Numbered from the stretch's first letter, positions 12,788 to 24,634 are shown. The stretch: 64,000 nt of DNA from Cristatella mucedo (GCA_009760855.2 WPIO01000040.1:1908501-1972500), one strand, 5' to 3'. Translations and numbers: made by a program. The notes: generated from the sequence alone by a model not told the origin.

Positions 12788-13789
12788 GATGCTCCTGAAT
12801 CAGGTCAACGACATTTTCGACTTTTTTTAGAGCAGCTATGCGTAAAATAAGTAATTAGTTGCAATTCTACTTGCAGAATTCCGGCGACCCGGATTATCGC
12901 CATCGGGCTCAACTGGTTAATCCTTAAATCGCAGCGAGATACCATTTGGACTCGGCTGGTTTTCGATATTTCCCGGAAGTCACGGTTCGGGGAGGTCCGT
13001 CCACCACACCGACCGGTGGGAGTTAGCCAGCAGGGCTAACTTTTGCTCCCTTTCACGCCCCTATCGAGGTTTTTTGGGTCGCACCCGGAGATAACGCAGT
13101 GCGTCGACGCGACGCGCTCCAAAGCGTAAATTAATAAACTATTAAAATTAGTATTAACATAAATTATTAAAATTATACATAAAGTTAAAAAATCCGAAGC
13201 TTAAATTTATGCATTCACCCGAACCTTAAATTACCTGCCACGTTACGCTTGTGCAACACTGAACAATCAAGATATTGCCCACGCTCTTAGCACGAGTCTC
13301 ATATCCAGCTTACATTTTGCTATTGGATGAAACAGCTAGTGCCACTATCCTGTGCCGCTGCCGCCGCTGCCGCTGCTGCCGCGCTGGCAGCAGCAGCGGC
13401 GGCTTTTCCGGCTCTTGCTAGATCTTTGCGGAAAGGCTAAACTTGCGCCGCGGCGGCGGCGGCGTCTGGCCTTGCAGCTAAACGAACGCTGCTCGTCATC
13501 GCGCGATGGCTACGTGGGGTTATTTCAACGTGACCAGCTGAATTTCTCGCGAGATCTCGCACCTCAACAAGCGGCGAGAAGCAGCCACTGCATGCAACGT
13601 ACGTACGGCGACATCCGGTGTGCCAGTCTTGCGACTGAGCAGGATTGGTACAAGAAGTAAATGGAAGTACGCATCCACCTTTAATAATAATTATAATAAT
13701 AATAACAATAACAGTAAGACAATTACGTAGCTATCTGCGACAACTGATTCTTATTCTAGGCATTATACTTTCCATGCTACTCACCACCT
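12788..13789. other. Gene-free stretch
   Basis: Mixed sequence with an AT-rich part at 13120-13210 and short CCG/CTG runs at 13355-13460. A 102-codon frame at 13352 is built on those runs and is unsupported. Confidence 0.4.
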
Positions 13790-13977
13790 CAAGTGCTCTC
13801 CTAACTCTGCTATGCTTCCCACTTTCTCTTTGTTGCGTGAGACGAAGTCTGTTGGCTACCGAATGCGTACCGAAAGCCGCTTAGGCTGTGAGTGCGCTAT
13901 ACAAAACTCTCCTGCGTAACACCCACATGGTCTTTATGACTTTGTGGAGTTACTGACGGAGATACATCACATTACAT
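13790..13977 (+). mobile_element. LINE-B 3' end
   Basis: Near-identical over more than 150 bases to the copies at 600-790 and 49630-49805: TTGCGTGAGACGAAGTCTGT, then CCGCTTAGGCTGTGAGTGCG, then the CACATGGTC tail ending in ATTACATACA. The 5' part is truncated, typical of LINE insertion. Confidence 0.85.
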
Positions 13978-14224
13978 ACACTGCAAAAAAGAAGCGTGTC
14001 AATTGGTTAACGATAGCGTGCTCAACGAAAGCATGCGTAAGCACATATAGAACAATTCACGCGGACCCAGCGAATGCTGTGAGGAAAATGAGGCTGGATT
14101 TTACCTTCTTTTCAATCTCGTCAGGTCAGGGGTCAGTCGCAACCTGCGTCAGTCCGGATTGCGTTCCAGGCTTCGGTAGCGTGCGAACGAAAGGCTCGGA
14201 CTCTATAGAGGATTGGAGGTTGGC

Positions 14225-14440
14225 CTAAGGCAAACGTAGACGACTTGATACACAAGAGCTACTGCTAATAGCCGTAATGGCACACTAGGTAAGGTGGTTG
14301 CTTTTCACGACCTCGGCCCCGAGGTCGTGGGTTCGAAACCTGCGGTGGGCAATCCTGTATTGCCACTGCAAGCGGTGGTGATAGCCGTATTGGTTTTTCT
14401 GTCGCTATACAAAAAGAGGCTGTTTAATCAGCTAGTATTT
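14225..14440 (+). mobile_element. tRNA-derived SINE, best copy
   Basis: The tRNA-like head has an A-box-like ACTAGGTAAGGTGG and a perfect B box, GGTTCGAAACC, at about 14331. The tail GCCACTGCAAGCGGTGGTGA and GAGGCTGTTTAATCAGCTAG follows. In the window it is the clearest member of the family. The B box suggests RNA polymerase III transcription. It is not a free tRNA gene, because the same body follows every copy. Confidence 0.8.
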
Positions 14441-14479
14441 ATTATTTATTTAATTATTTACTGCTACGATGCTTTGCCT

Positions 14480-14634
14480 AATTGGAACGTACGGTAGTTC
14501 GGATAGGTCAAGGCCATTTCAAGAGCATGAAGAGGGGAACTTGAAGTGAGCGACACCTTGAAGTCGACACGCCCTACTAGTTGGCGAGCGAATGCGAAAT
14601 GTCGGTGAGAAGTTAAGTTGCTAAGCGTCAGCCG
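14480..14634 (-). mobile_element. Downstream half of interrupted LINE-A
   Basis: Read on the minus strand: CTTCTCACCGACATTTCGC, then GTCGACTTCAAGGTGTCGCT, matching the LINE-A segment that encodes LLTDLHWLPVKQRIDFKV. The matching upstream half lies on the same strand at 37040-37090, so the virus between them split this copy. Confidence 0.7.
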
Positions 14635-14636
14635 TG

Positions 14637-14774
14637 TTGTAAGGAAAGTCACTTCTTAAGACAATCCCCTTTTCAATCCTTCTCATGCTCACTATCGTTC
14701 GCATTCGAAGTCTTGAAAATGAAATTGTCTTAAGAATTTACTTTCCCTCCAACTTTTAAACTTTTGTCTTATAT
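14637..14774. repeat. Left terminal inverted repeat
   Basis: Begins TTGTAAGGAAAGTCACTTCT and matches the complement of 37003-36874 with few differences. Inside it CTTAAGACAAT (about 14656) and ATTGTCTTAAG (about 14724) are themselves inverted, so one strand can fold back. TIRs of this group serve as replication origins for a protein primer and as integrase substrates. Confidence 0.92.
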
Positions 14775-14813
14775 ATTTTTTTCAATTAAATAAATTTTAT
14801 TTTCTTAATATAG

Positions 14814-17800
14814 ATGTATCGAAAAAGTCCTCAAAAGGGAAACTCGTTTCACGCTGAGTCAAGAAGACTAATGAATATCGATGATATAACTCCAAGTAAA
14901 AGTATTATTCAAGGATTCGTAAGTTTAAACTAGAAGCTACTGGAGCCAGTGGAAGACATGAGAAATGTGTTCTTAAGGGAAGAGACTATTCTGCAACAGA
15001 AATTGATGATTTCTTTAATAGTATAATACCAAGTTACTAAGTTACTAAGTTATAATAATGTTTTAAAAGAAGTAACAACTAGATTTTCTTCATTTAAATA
15101 ACAAACAAAGATATCAGTTCATTCATATCATGATCAAACTGATACACTTAGTCGTAGTGTTATAACTGGTTCTAAATTAGTTGCAGTTGTTAAAAGATCT
15201 GATTATACTAATATTATTAAAGATCAATTGAAATCTTTAAAAGAAGCAACAGATAAAATTATTGATCCAGGTTCTGGTTGGAGGCTAATTGGTGTAAAAC
15301 GTCTTGAGATTAATGTTAGTGAATATATTAAATAGAGCACGTTCATCTTATTTACCATTACCAACTGGTTTAACAAAGAAACGTTGTTGCATCAACATAA
15401 AGACTGAAGATAAATATTGTGCTTTACGGTGTATGTAAATGTTTCTAAATCCTGTAAAATCACATCCCGAAAGATAAATTGATTTAGTTAACATATTAAG
15501 AAGTAATTATCAAGAACTAAATGAATCCTTGTCACGAATTGAATGGCCTCTCAAAGTAATTGATATTAAAAAACTAGGTAAACTATTTAATGTTAGTATA
15601 AATGTTTATGAATACAATGACAAATCAGGTGTATATCCTCTAAAAATTGTATCAAGAAAACTAGAGATTCCAGAAAGACATATTAATCTTTTATTGATAA
15701 CCAAATCTGAAAAAAGTCATTACGCTTTGATACAGAATTTCAGTGGTCTCTGTAGAACACCTAATAAAGGTGGATCAATGTTTTATTGTCATAGGTGTAT
15801 TGATAAATTATTTTCAGATGCAAATTTTTAGAATCATTTAATTTTATGCAAAGGTCTTAACTCTAGTTATTCAAAATTAAAAATGCATGGAATTATTGAA
15901 AATTAGAAAACAGGAAGAACAAAAGATACTACACTTTTGAATTTTAGTGATCATCAAAAATAATTAAAGCTCCATATGTTTTTTATGCAGATTTTGAGAG
16001 TTTGAATGTTAAAACATGTGATGTTTGTTATGAAAGTATAGTATCTAACAATATAAATCCAAATTATTGTAATAGTAAATTAACAACAGGTAAATATAGT
16101 GATTCGTGTACTAATATGCTACAAATTCCATGTGGCTCATGTGCAATCATTGTTGATATTAATGGAAATGTTATAGATAAGTTTTTAAACAGAGGGAAGG
16201 ATTGTGTTGAACTACTATTAGAATTTATAATTAATACTTCCAGTGAGTTAAAAAATAAGCTATTAAATCACGTTGAAACACCAAATATTTTTAATACTGA
16301 TATTCGAAAACAATTTAATGATGCTACAAAATCTTGGATTAGTACAAAAAATTTAATGATGTGAATGGAAAGTTTAAAGTAAGAGATCACTGCCATTTTA
16401 CAGGTAAGTTTAGAGGAGCAGCACATAAACTTTGTAATTCACTTGTTATATTTAAAAAAGTAGCTGGAAACTTCCTATCTTCATTCACAATTTGAAAGGA
16501 TACGACTCTCATTTGATTGTAAAAGGAATTTCAGCATTTGGTCTTTATTGTAAGCCTGTTGCACATAATATGGAGAATTATATGTCAATGTCATTTGAAG
16601 ATTTTGAGTTCAAAGATTCTTTTAATTTTATGTACAATTGTTTAAGTGATATTTTTAGTTCATTAAAGAAAGCAAATTCAAACTTTGATGTTACGATTGA
16701 TTTCTTTAAAAAACTATATCCAAATATTGATGTTAAGGTTCTTAAAGATGTTATATCAAGAAAAGGTATTTATCCTACGAGTACATGGACTCTTTTGATA
16801 AATTTAATGAGACTAAGATTCCAGACATTAAAGCATTCAATAGTAAACTTACTTTTGATAAAGATACTACTGCTGAAGAAAATAATCATGCTCTAAATGT
16901 ATTTAATTTCTCTAACATGAAAGATTTAGGGGATCATCATGATATTTATCTATATGCAGACGGTACACTTCTTGCTGATTGTTATGAAGCTTATAGGAAT
17001 AGTTTTATTGAATTGTTTAAGTTAGATCCTGCTCACTATCTTTCTGCACCACACTACGCATGGTATTGCACTTTATTTTACACACAATGTACTTTAAAAC
17101 TATTAGGTTAAAAAGAAGGAGACTTACAACTATATCAAAAGTTTAAGGAATCAATAAGATGTGAAGTCTGTCAAGTCAGTAAAAGACTTTGTAAGGCTAG
17201 TAGTACTAATCATATTATGTACTGGGATGCTACAAGTTTATATCCAACAGTTATGATGTGGCACTTACCTATTACAGAACCTATTGAAGATGATTTAAGT
17301 AATTGGCCACTTGAAAAAATAATGTCATTACCATCTGATGGTGATACTGGGATATTTTTCTTATGCGATTTAGAGTATCCAAAGGAACTACATGATTTAC
17401 ATAATGGTTATCCACTTTGTCCTGAAAGTAGGGTTGTTGATAATTCTGAGTTTTCAAGATACCAACACAAGTTTTCATCAGGACCGAGCACTGTACCAAA
17501 GTTGATTTGTGATTTCACTAATAAAACTAATTATCTAACACATTACAGATACTTTCAATTTTTTGTTATTAAAGGTTTGATACCAACTAAAATACACAAA
17601 GTATATAAGTTTAATAAAAAACCTTGGGCAAAACGATTCATTGATATATGTGCAGCTAAAAATATTGAATTTGAACTTAAAGGTGATAGCTTCAAAAGAA
17701 ATCTATATAAAGGTTTTATGTGTCAAATCTTTGGAAAGACGTGTGAAAATGTAAAAAACAGAACATGTGTTGGATTAGTAAATACCGGGACAGAGAAGAA

Positions 17801-18565
17801 TGATTCATTTTATAATAAATTTATGAGAGATCCTATACTTCAAGAAATTAGATGCTTTGATAAAACACTACTTGGTTTCGAACACTCAAGGAAGACTACA
17901 CTTCTAAGCAAACCAATGTTTATAGGTGTTGCAATTCTTGATTTATCAAAATTACATATACTAAGGTTTTACTATGACACATTGAAAGCTAATTTAATGA
18001 TATATTAACTTTATTATATACTGATACTGATTCACTAGTTGTTGATATTAAAAGTGAAAACTTTGATAAAGAGATGTTTGATATTAAAGATTGGTTTCAT
18101 AAAGACGAGTTTGGTAAATTCAAAGATGAAATGGATGGTGTAAAAATTGATGAATTCATTGCTTTAAGACCAAAACTATATTCTGCTGCTTCTACTAAAC
18201 CATTTATGGAAGCAAAAGGTGTTCCGAAAGAAGTAATTAAGAATTCAAGGATAACACATAGAGAATACACTCAATGTCTATCTAGTGCAAATGAAATATA
18301 TATTGATAATCTTGATACTAAAGACTTTTATGAGACACTTGATAGAGATTTCCATCGTATGACACAAAGTAAACATAATATTATTATAAAGAAACTTAAG
18401 AAAAGAGCACTATCAGCATTCGAATAAAAACGTTACTGGTTAGACTGTGGTTGCTGTAGTTATGCATGCGGTCATTACAAGATTGCAGAACCATTAAGCA
18501 ATGGTACAAATCCAGGACGTTGTAAAAAATTTAATATTGATATAGATGCCAAAAAGGAAGATTGA
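14814..18565 (+). pseudogene. polB: Protein-primed family B DNA polymerase, broken
   Basis: The frame pieces together give a protein of roughly 1,250 residues, the usual Polinton size. Seen in order: an N-terminal region with RSSYLPLPTGL (about 15360), exonuclease motif I with YADFES (about 15985), a CHFTGKFRGAAHKLCN segment (about 16390-16440), exonuclease II region KGYDSHLI (about 16495), palm motif A WDATSLYPT (17223), a YKGFMCQIFGKTC segment (17710) and palm motif C YTDTDS (18017-18034), ending near GHYKI (about 18470). Shifts occur near 14925, 15330, 15960, 16340, 16490, 16775, 17065 and 18000. In-frame stops include 15829, 15904, 17109 and 18425. The start follows AATATAG directly. Confidence 0.9.
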
Positions 18566-18723
18566 AAATACCAAATCAATACCAGTATAGAAAGATTAGA
18601 TTTTCAGATAACAAGAAAAAGGAAGATGATAAAAAACTAGTTTCTATAAAGGAAGAGATAGAACTATACGAGTCAAAGGAGAAATTAAATATATATCAAC
18701 AAAAATATTTTTACTATTATACG

Positions 18724-19020
18724 ATGGATCCCAAAAAAGATTTTCAAGTTTCCGAAGTTGATATTGCCAGTTCTGATAGTGGATCAGAATATTCAGAGGA
18801 TTCAATCGATGATCCTGATTATCAAACGGAAACAGAAGAGGAATCTGAGTCTTACTAGTCTGAAGCTTCCTCGTACATGGATTCTGAATCAGATGAAGAG
18901 GTAGATCTAGAAGAACTTCTATTTAGTAAACAATACGGAGATCTCAATGAAGATGAAGTTAAATCATATGAAAAATTCCTTGAAGGATTGGTAGATAGCT
19001 CTGAAGGTGAAGAGATTTAA
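18724..19020 (+). pseudogene. Acidic serine-rich viral protein
   Basis: A frame of 98 codons from ATG 18724, interrupted by TAG at 18856. It is very rich in Asp, Glu and Ser (EYSEDSIDDPDYQTETEEE) and has no domain I recognise. The same frame is open upstream to 18562, so a longer product or a C-terminal polymerase extension is possible. ATTATACG precedes the ATG. Such acidic proteins may bind basic partners; that is a guess. Confidence 0.5.
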
Positions 19021-19057
19021 TTTCAATTAAATAAAATTTTATTTTCATATATGGAAA

Positions 19058-19282
19058 ATGGACGTTTCAAGAATTTTAAGTTGTGAAAAATCAAGAGAAA
19101 TGGCAACACAAATCTGTCTTCAAAAGCTTAAAGGACAAGATCAAAGAATACTTAAACATTCACTTGATAAACTTATTCCAGATATTGATAGTTCATATAT
19201 TAGTCTTCTTATAGAAATGTGTGATACATGTGATAAACTAATGGAAAGTCGTAGTAAGATAAATGAGATGCTTATAGAATAA
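19058..19282 (+). CDS. Small viral protein, MDVSRIL family copy 1
   Basis: An intact 74-codon frame starting MDVSRILSCEKSREMATQ. It is mostly helical in look, with two Cys pairs. The next gene begins with the same nine residues, so the two are duplicates. Function unknown. Start chosen at the second ATG after TATATGGAAA. Confidence 0.6.
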   Translation: MDVSRILSCEKSREMATQICLQKLKGQDQRILKHSLDKLIPDIDSSYISLLIEMCDTCDKLMESRSKINEMLIE

Positions 19283-19344
19283 AACAAAAATTCAAAAACC
19301 CCAAAACAAAGACAGGAGTGCAAATTAATTAATTGTATATAGTA

Positions 19345-19733
19345 ATGGATGTGTCAAGGATTCTCAGTTGTAAATTAGCAGAAGAGATTTGCAACAGTAA
19401 ATTCAAATGCTTTAGTAAAGATATACTTAAAAAATTAAAGCCTCATTAGTGCTGGTCAAACTGAAGTTCTATCAGGTCTTGAGACAAGGGTTAGATCTAA
19501 AGTTGATGCTCTTCTCGACGACCCTAGTGACATTAGTGATTATACGACTTGGATTGCTACACAACTTCCATCACTCTACAGTAATCTCTGGAGTATCTGG
19601 AATTAAACCTGATATCTCTGGAATTTTTAAAGATGAGTGTTATGCAGTTCTTCCAAGTATTACTGATGGTATGAGTGCTAAACAAAAAGCCGCATTGGCT
19701 GAACTAGAGCAACCTAATTCAAGCACTGTTTAA
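19345..19733 (+). pseudogene. MDVSRIL family copy 2, frameshifted
   Basis: Starts ATG 19345 after GTATATAGTA. The first nine residues repeat copy 1, then the sequences diverge. A stop at 19447 and at least two frame changes break it. One middle frame reads SGLETRVRSKVDALLDDPS and the last reads KQKAALAELEQPNSSTV. Function unknown. Confidence 0.5.
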
Positions 19734-19770
19734 TTAATTTAAATAAAAAATAAAAAACAGTATATAGAAA

Positions 19771-20161
19771 ATGAGTGTTGAGACAAGAATTAAAGACTGT
19801 CTTGAAGAAGTACAGGGACAACAGTATTCAAACTTTAGAATCTGCTCTTATCGAATGGGTAGAATTGAAGACATCAGATAAACTTTGTTAGATGTTATAA
19901 AACTGGAATTAGAATATAAAGCACTTAGAATTAATCACTCTGAACCAGAGATAGCAAATATATTTACTAAAGTTAGACATGGTTCAATCTTTGAAGATTT
20001 CCTTAAAGACTTAAAAATAAAAAAAATAAATATTATGAAGTCTGAAGCTTACTTTAAAAAAAATAGAACTAACTAAACAAATAAAGAAAGAGATAGATGC
20101 AGGAAAGAGTTTTGATATACCTGAAGAATTAATTAAAGAGACTACGGATTGGAAGATTTAA
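19771..20161 (+). pseudogene. Small charged viral protein, frameshifted
   Basis: Starts at ATG 19771 after AGTATATAGAAA. It encodes a charged helical protein (NHSEPEIANIFTKVRHGS in the middle, KEIDAGKSFDIPEELIKE at the end). Frame changes near 19815 and 19880, plus one near 20060, break it. Its stop overlaps the stop of the convergent fibre gene at 20158-20161. Function unknown. Confidence 0.5.
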
Positions 20162-21312
20162 TCTTTTTCGTATTCTAGTCTATATGTTAATAATGTTGGA
20201 TTTGTGAGATCTAATGATCTAGTTGGAGAACAGTAAACATTTGCTAAAAATGTAATTTCAAGATTATCATAACGAGCTAATACTAATGATTCTCCATTTG
20301 CTTGCAATCTTCCTACTATATCATATGTAATTCCATCAACGAAACTTACTACTGAATATGAAAACTCTATTTGAATATTTTTTCAACCATCTGCAAGTTT
20401 TGTATAATTAATATATGAATTATCATTGAAAACTAGATCATCTCCTTCTACAATACCATCTTTAAATTCAAGTCTTGTTGAATCACTAACAACTCTTCTA
20501 ATATACCTTTGTTTTACAGATGAGATTAATATTTTACTATCTATAAAAAAATGTGTTGCTAAATATATCATCACTTTTAAGTAATAATATTTACATAAAC
20601 CAGCAAATCTATATTCTTCACTATTAGTTTTTCTAACAATTGAAAATTCAAACATGTCATTTCCACCTACAGGATAATATGTATTACTAACAGTGGAGTC
20701 TTTTATTGCAGAAAGATTTATATTTAAAAGGGAGTATACTGGGTTTTTTCTGTTTTTATTTGATAGTTTTGCTAAAAAGATTTTTTTATTGCTAGAAAAA
20801 AATGCTTGCGATGGATTTTAAATCTTACTCACACTCTTTACAGTTAAATCACCATAATATCTAATAAAACGTGCATTAGCAATAATATTAGAAATGTATG
20901 GATAATTTCCACACTTTAAATGAAAATAATGAGGGAATCTAAAAGGAATTAAATCATTTGATGTATAAGCATTAAAATTTGGTTCATTTCTTCTCATTAT
21001 TAATTTCACAACATTCAAGTTTCCACTCATTGTTACAGGTCTCATATACCTATCTAATTTTGTATCGAGATATTTTTTTGTCGCAATATCTCTTCCATTA
21101 ACAGGATCGGAAATAGTTACATACTTTTTTGAGTTTGCAGATAAATTACCAGTTATACGATGATCTGATAGTGAATCTTTTCTTAGATAATTGTTATCAG
21201 CAAACCACTTTTTAACTGTTTCTAATAAATCAACTGTTTCACCAACGTTTATTATTTTATTTGAATCAAAATCCAATGTTCCTTGCATTACTAATTCTTT
21301 TCTAGAAAGCAT
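20158..21312 (-). pseudogene. Fibre-like protein c
   Basis: One continuous frame of 384 codons on the minus strand, interrupted only by TAA at 20820-20818 and TGA at 20385-20383. The N-terminal half has the shaft motif also seen in the other fibre genes: VTISDPVNGRDIATKKYLD, followed by MSGNLNV. The C-terminal half is a distinct, probably globular head. By analogy with phage tail fibres and adenovirus fibres it would trimerise and bind a receptor; that role is inferred. It starts 3 bases after the stop of fibre b. Confidence 0.65.
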
Positions 21313-21315
21313 GTT

Positions 21316-22294
21316 TTATCTTAATGCTATATAAACAGTTAATGATAAAACTGGATTAAATAAGCCATCTGTCATTACAAAATTACCCATTTTTGAAAGT
21401 GTTCCATCAATTTCAAGCGTATAACTACCAAATAATGATAAAGGTATTTTACCTTCAGAAAGTGCAACTAATAATCCAGAATTTACTGAAACTGAATGTG
21501 GTGTAAGTAATTTTCTTTCAGTTTCTCTTGTTTCTGGATAACGACCTCCTACGGAAGTATCAAAATAATCTCCACCAGATTCATGAGTCGCACATATGAC
21601 GAACAATCCTCTTGGTACTAAACCAAAATTATTACTTACAACAAAGTTAATTTCGCCTCGTGAGTCAGTTTAACCTATTCATTTTAGGAAATGTGTTTGT
21701 TTTTCCTCCATCTGTAGAAAGGTATTTTGCAGGGAATTCAATTACAGCGACATTTCCATCTGATATTCTATTAAAATATCCAAGGTTAACACCATCAGTT
21801 GGATCAACAGGATAATTTTCTATTCTAATAATATTACTCATCATATCTAGATTACCATTAACAGCTCCTCCATGTAAATTAAGAAAGATTGTATCAATGC
21901 AACTTTTATTCGGTACACTATAATCATTATCAGGAGGGCCACTAGCTCTAATACCAGCATTTACAATAAAATTTCCTCTAATTGCTCCACCAGTAATAGG
22001 TAGTTTCGTGTCAGCGTAATCTTTAGTTGCAGCATCACTAGGATTTATTGGATTAGCAAGATCTACTATTCTAAAATAATTCATAACAATATCTCCATCA
22101 GAAGTAGTTGATCTAGAAACTTTTGTAACAAAGTTAGTATCTATATACCTTCTATCTACTGCATCTTCAGCATCAACAGGATCTCCTAAATTCTTTATCA
22201 GATTATTATCCATATTTAGATTTTCACTAAGTACATCGCGAGTCTTCTTAATACAATTCTTTCCAGACTATCTGTTACTTCTTTTTCCTAACAT
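21316..22294 (-). pseudogene. Fibre-like protein b
   Basis: The start is at 22294, directly after TTGTATAGAG. That frame joins the obvious repeats without a break except a TAG at codon 9 (22270-22268). Shaft repeats include NLGDPVDAEDAVDRRYIDT, DLANPINPSDAATKDYADT and ENYPVDPTDGVNLGYF. A frame change near 21675 separates the shaft from the last 110 codons (ICATHESGGDYFDTSVGGRY). About 325 residues in all. Probable receptor-binding or spike protein. Confidence 0.65.
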
Positions 22295-22296
22295 CT

Positions 22297-23195
22297 CTAT
22301 ACAATACTAACAATAAAATATATAAAAGTAATTCCACTCGCAACTGTAAACTTATCAATAGCATATCTACATGTTCCATCAATATTAATTATTAAAACTA
22401 CTGTACCACTTACACCATAAGTATTATCACTTGTTAATTCTAGATAAGAATTAGTCTTATTAGTTGCATACATAATATTAGATACCAGTCAAAAATTAGG
22501 TAATACTCCTGGAAAGAATGTTTTAAGATTAGTTGAATTTGAAACAACCTTACCTGTTTGTGCAATAACAGGCATATCACCAGGTGTAATTTGTTGAGGT
22601 TGAAATTTATTTCCTGTACTTCCATTAGCAGTAACATTTAAACCTAACATATCAACATAGAATATACTTGGATAAGAACTAGAACTCAAAGCTAAATATC
22701 TAATGGATACTTGCTTATTACTATCAACATATTGTTTTGTTGCTAAATCAGAATCTTTTACATTAATTAATAATATTCTTATTTTCCATATCAATGCCTG
22801 ACATTGCTTTACCATGAAACACTGCTGTCACACTTTTTAGTAATCCATAGTTAATTACTTTATAAGTCTTAGATCTGAGTAAACAGTTCCATCGGCAGAA
22901 TTACCGGATACACCATAAACATTCTTACAATTTAATTGCGATTTCGTTATTGCGCCTTGTTTAGGCATTAAATCAGTGAGGCTTGATACTTTTACTATAT
23001 TTCTCCTGAAGGGTTACTAGTAACATTGTTACCAGCACGTGAACCAAGAGAGCATAATCCAATCTTATAGCATCACCATATATCTATGATATCCTATAAG
23101 ATCAACAGAAAATCCTAATAACTATTACTCTATTATTATTTGCATTAGGATTAGTATAAATATCGCCATTAACTTTTCCAACTTTTTCCGTTGCT
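22297..23195 (-). pseudogene. Fibre-like protein a, most decayed
   Basis: Fragments on the minus strand show KVNGDIYTNPNANNNRV (near the start, like fibre d), LMPKQGAITKSQLNCKNVYG, VKDSDLATKQYVDSNKQ and, at the end, LTSDNTYGVSGTVVLIINID. Several shifts and stops separate them, including a TGA at 22491-22489. Its stop (22299-22297) lies inside the TATAG box that starts fibre b. It is divergent with the gene at 23204. Confidence 0.55.
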
Positions 23196-23203
23196 TATAA
23201 TAT

Positions 23204-23618
23204 ATGATGAAAAAAGTAGGAGCAAGAAGTGGTTAGAGGTGCTAAAGAAGATACAAAACGAGTTAAAACAGCTAAAGATGTAATGGAAGGCGTTAAAACA
23301 GCTACAAATGTAAGTGAAAAAGTAATTACAAGAGTATTTCCAAAGAATTCTGCAAGATTATCATTAGCTGCTTCCGAAAAGATTGCAACATTAGTACCGA
23401 AAGCCTTACAATCTCTTAAAGTAATTGGAGCTGCCGCCAATGTACTAGGAGGATTTCTACGTGGAATAACAGGAACAGTTTATCTAAGTTTATTTATAAA
23501 AGAAAAAGAAATAGTAGATGATGCTAGTAGTGGCAAGTATGGACAAGTGTTTTGGAAAACAATGACAGAAAAAAGAAGGGCTAAAAAAATGAATGAAGAT
23601 AGGATATTATATAAATAA
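23204..23618 (+). pseudogene. Basic Ala/Lys-rich viral protein
   Basis: Two ATGs at 23204 and 23207 open a frame that shifts near 23227 into a 129-codon stretch. It is basic at the start (EDTKRVKTAKDVMEGVKTA) and has an Ala/Gly-rich hydrophobic middle (VIGAAANVLGGFLRGITG). The composition resembles small membrane-active or core proteins of adenovirus-like viruses, but I cannot assign it. Confidence 0.45.
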
Positions 23619-23619
23619 T

Positions 23620-24150
23620 ATGTTACCAGAAGCCGAAGTCGATAATAGTGATTGATATGAAGATCCAAGTAAATTCTTAAGTGATGTTCTTGGAGAAGAA
23701 GTAACTTGGAGCGCTGCTCAATTAGACCCTAAAGGCTGGTCAAAGAATTTCTTAGAAGTTGGAGGAGGATTCTTACCTTTTATTATTGCACCTATTATTG
23801 CAAGCATTGCCAGCATTGTGGGAGGTGTTGAATCGGAGTTTCAATTGCAGTTGCTGTTGCTAGTCTAATAAAAAAGATAGTGGATGAAACAATGTTCACT
23901 GCAAAAGTTCCAGCAATGGATACAAATAAACAAAGAATGAATGCTTTAAGTCTTCAAAAAGAACGATTAGGAAATGCTATTGATGATTTAGATAAAATGA
24001 TAGAATTGATAAAATCAGGAACAGATGTTGATTTTTCAGGAAAAGTACAAAACTCAGAAGTAAAGAATCGATTAGACTATACAAAGTATGGAAGGAAACT
24101 AGTAGAGGATGGAGGAGTGGATTTCTCACCAGAATTAAAGAGAGATATAT
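23620..24150 (+). pseudogene. Viral protein with hydrophobic segment, truncated
   Basis: Starts ATG 23620 after TATAAATAAT, 2 bases after the previous stop. An in-frame TGA lies at 23653 and a frame change near 23832. A hydrophobic stretch (GGFLPFIIAPIIASIASIVGG) is probably a membrane segment, followed by a charged helical part (NALSLQKERLGNAIDDLDK). The end runs into the antisense of the homing endonuclease near 24150, so its own 3' end seems lost. Function unknown; structural is likely from position. Confidence 0.5.
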
Positions 24151-24519
24151 ATCTATTGAAATATGTGCTCTCCACTTACTTATTTCTTTATCCCAGTTCA
24201 CGCCAATAAATTTTGAAGTATTACTTTTAGTAAGACCTTTATTTCTATTATTTTCTGATCTTGTTGTCTCTCGTAAATTATAAAAACTGTTATTTAATTT
24301 ATTTCCATCAATGTGATGGATTTCTTGCAAAGGCATTTTTCCTGTTTCTACTAACCATGCAAGATGGTGCTCTCTATATATTTTTCCATCTATTCCTATG
24401 TGTCTATATCTAGTACTTTTATTGATTGTTCCAGCAATACTTCCAGCTTTTGCAATTCCTGTTCTGTCAATTTTCCAGGTAAATATACCAGTGTAAGGAT
24501 TGTAGGCTAGCAATTCTTT

Positions 24520-24561
<42 letters not shown>

Positions 24562-24584
24562 GCATCAATTTCATCTTGATTCAT
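24140..24584 (-). pseudogene. HNH homing endonuclease with AP2 domain
   Basis: From ATG 24584, after ATTATATAGACA, nine codons (MNQDEIDAL) lead into a coding GA repeat (Arg-Glu), then VKELLAYNPYTGIFTW, the HNH core EIHHIDGNKLNNSFYNLR and the start of an AP2 DNA-binding domain (KFIGVNWDKEISKWRAHI). HNH-AP2 proteins are site-specific endonucleases of mobile introns and phages. The GA tract is 37 bases, which leaves the ATG and the HNH domain out of frame. The AP2 domain ends early at the junction with the plus-strand gene. Confidence 0.75.
24522..24558. repeat. Coding GA microsatellite in the endonuclease gene
   Basis: 37 bases of perfect CT (GA on the coding strand) between the start codon and the HNH domain. 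Loss or gain of single units shifts the reading frame. Confidence 0.9.
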
Positions 24585-24634
24585 TGTCTATATAATTTTT
24601 TTTATCTGTTTAAAATATTTTATTATATATAGAA

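Noticed and set aside
14281-14350. Functional tRNA gene
   Set aside because: The same SINE body follows the tRNA-like head in all copies, and the stems are imperfect.
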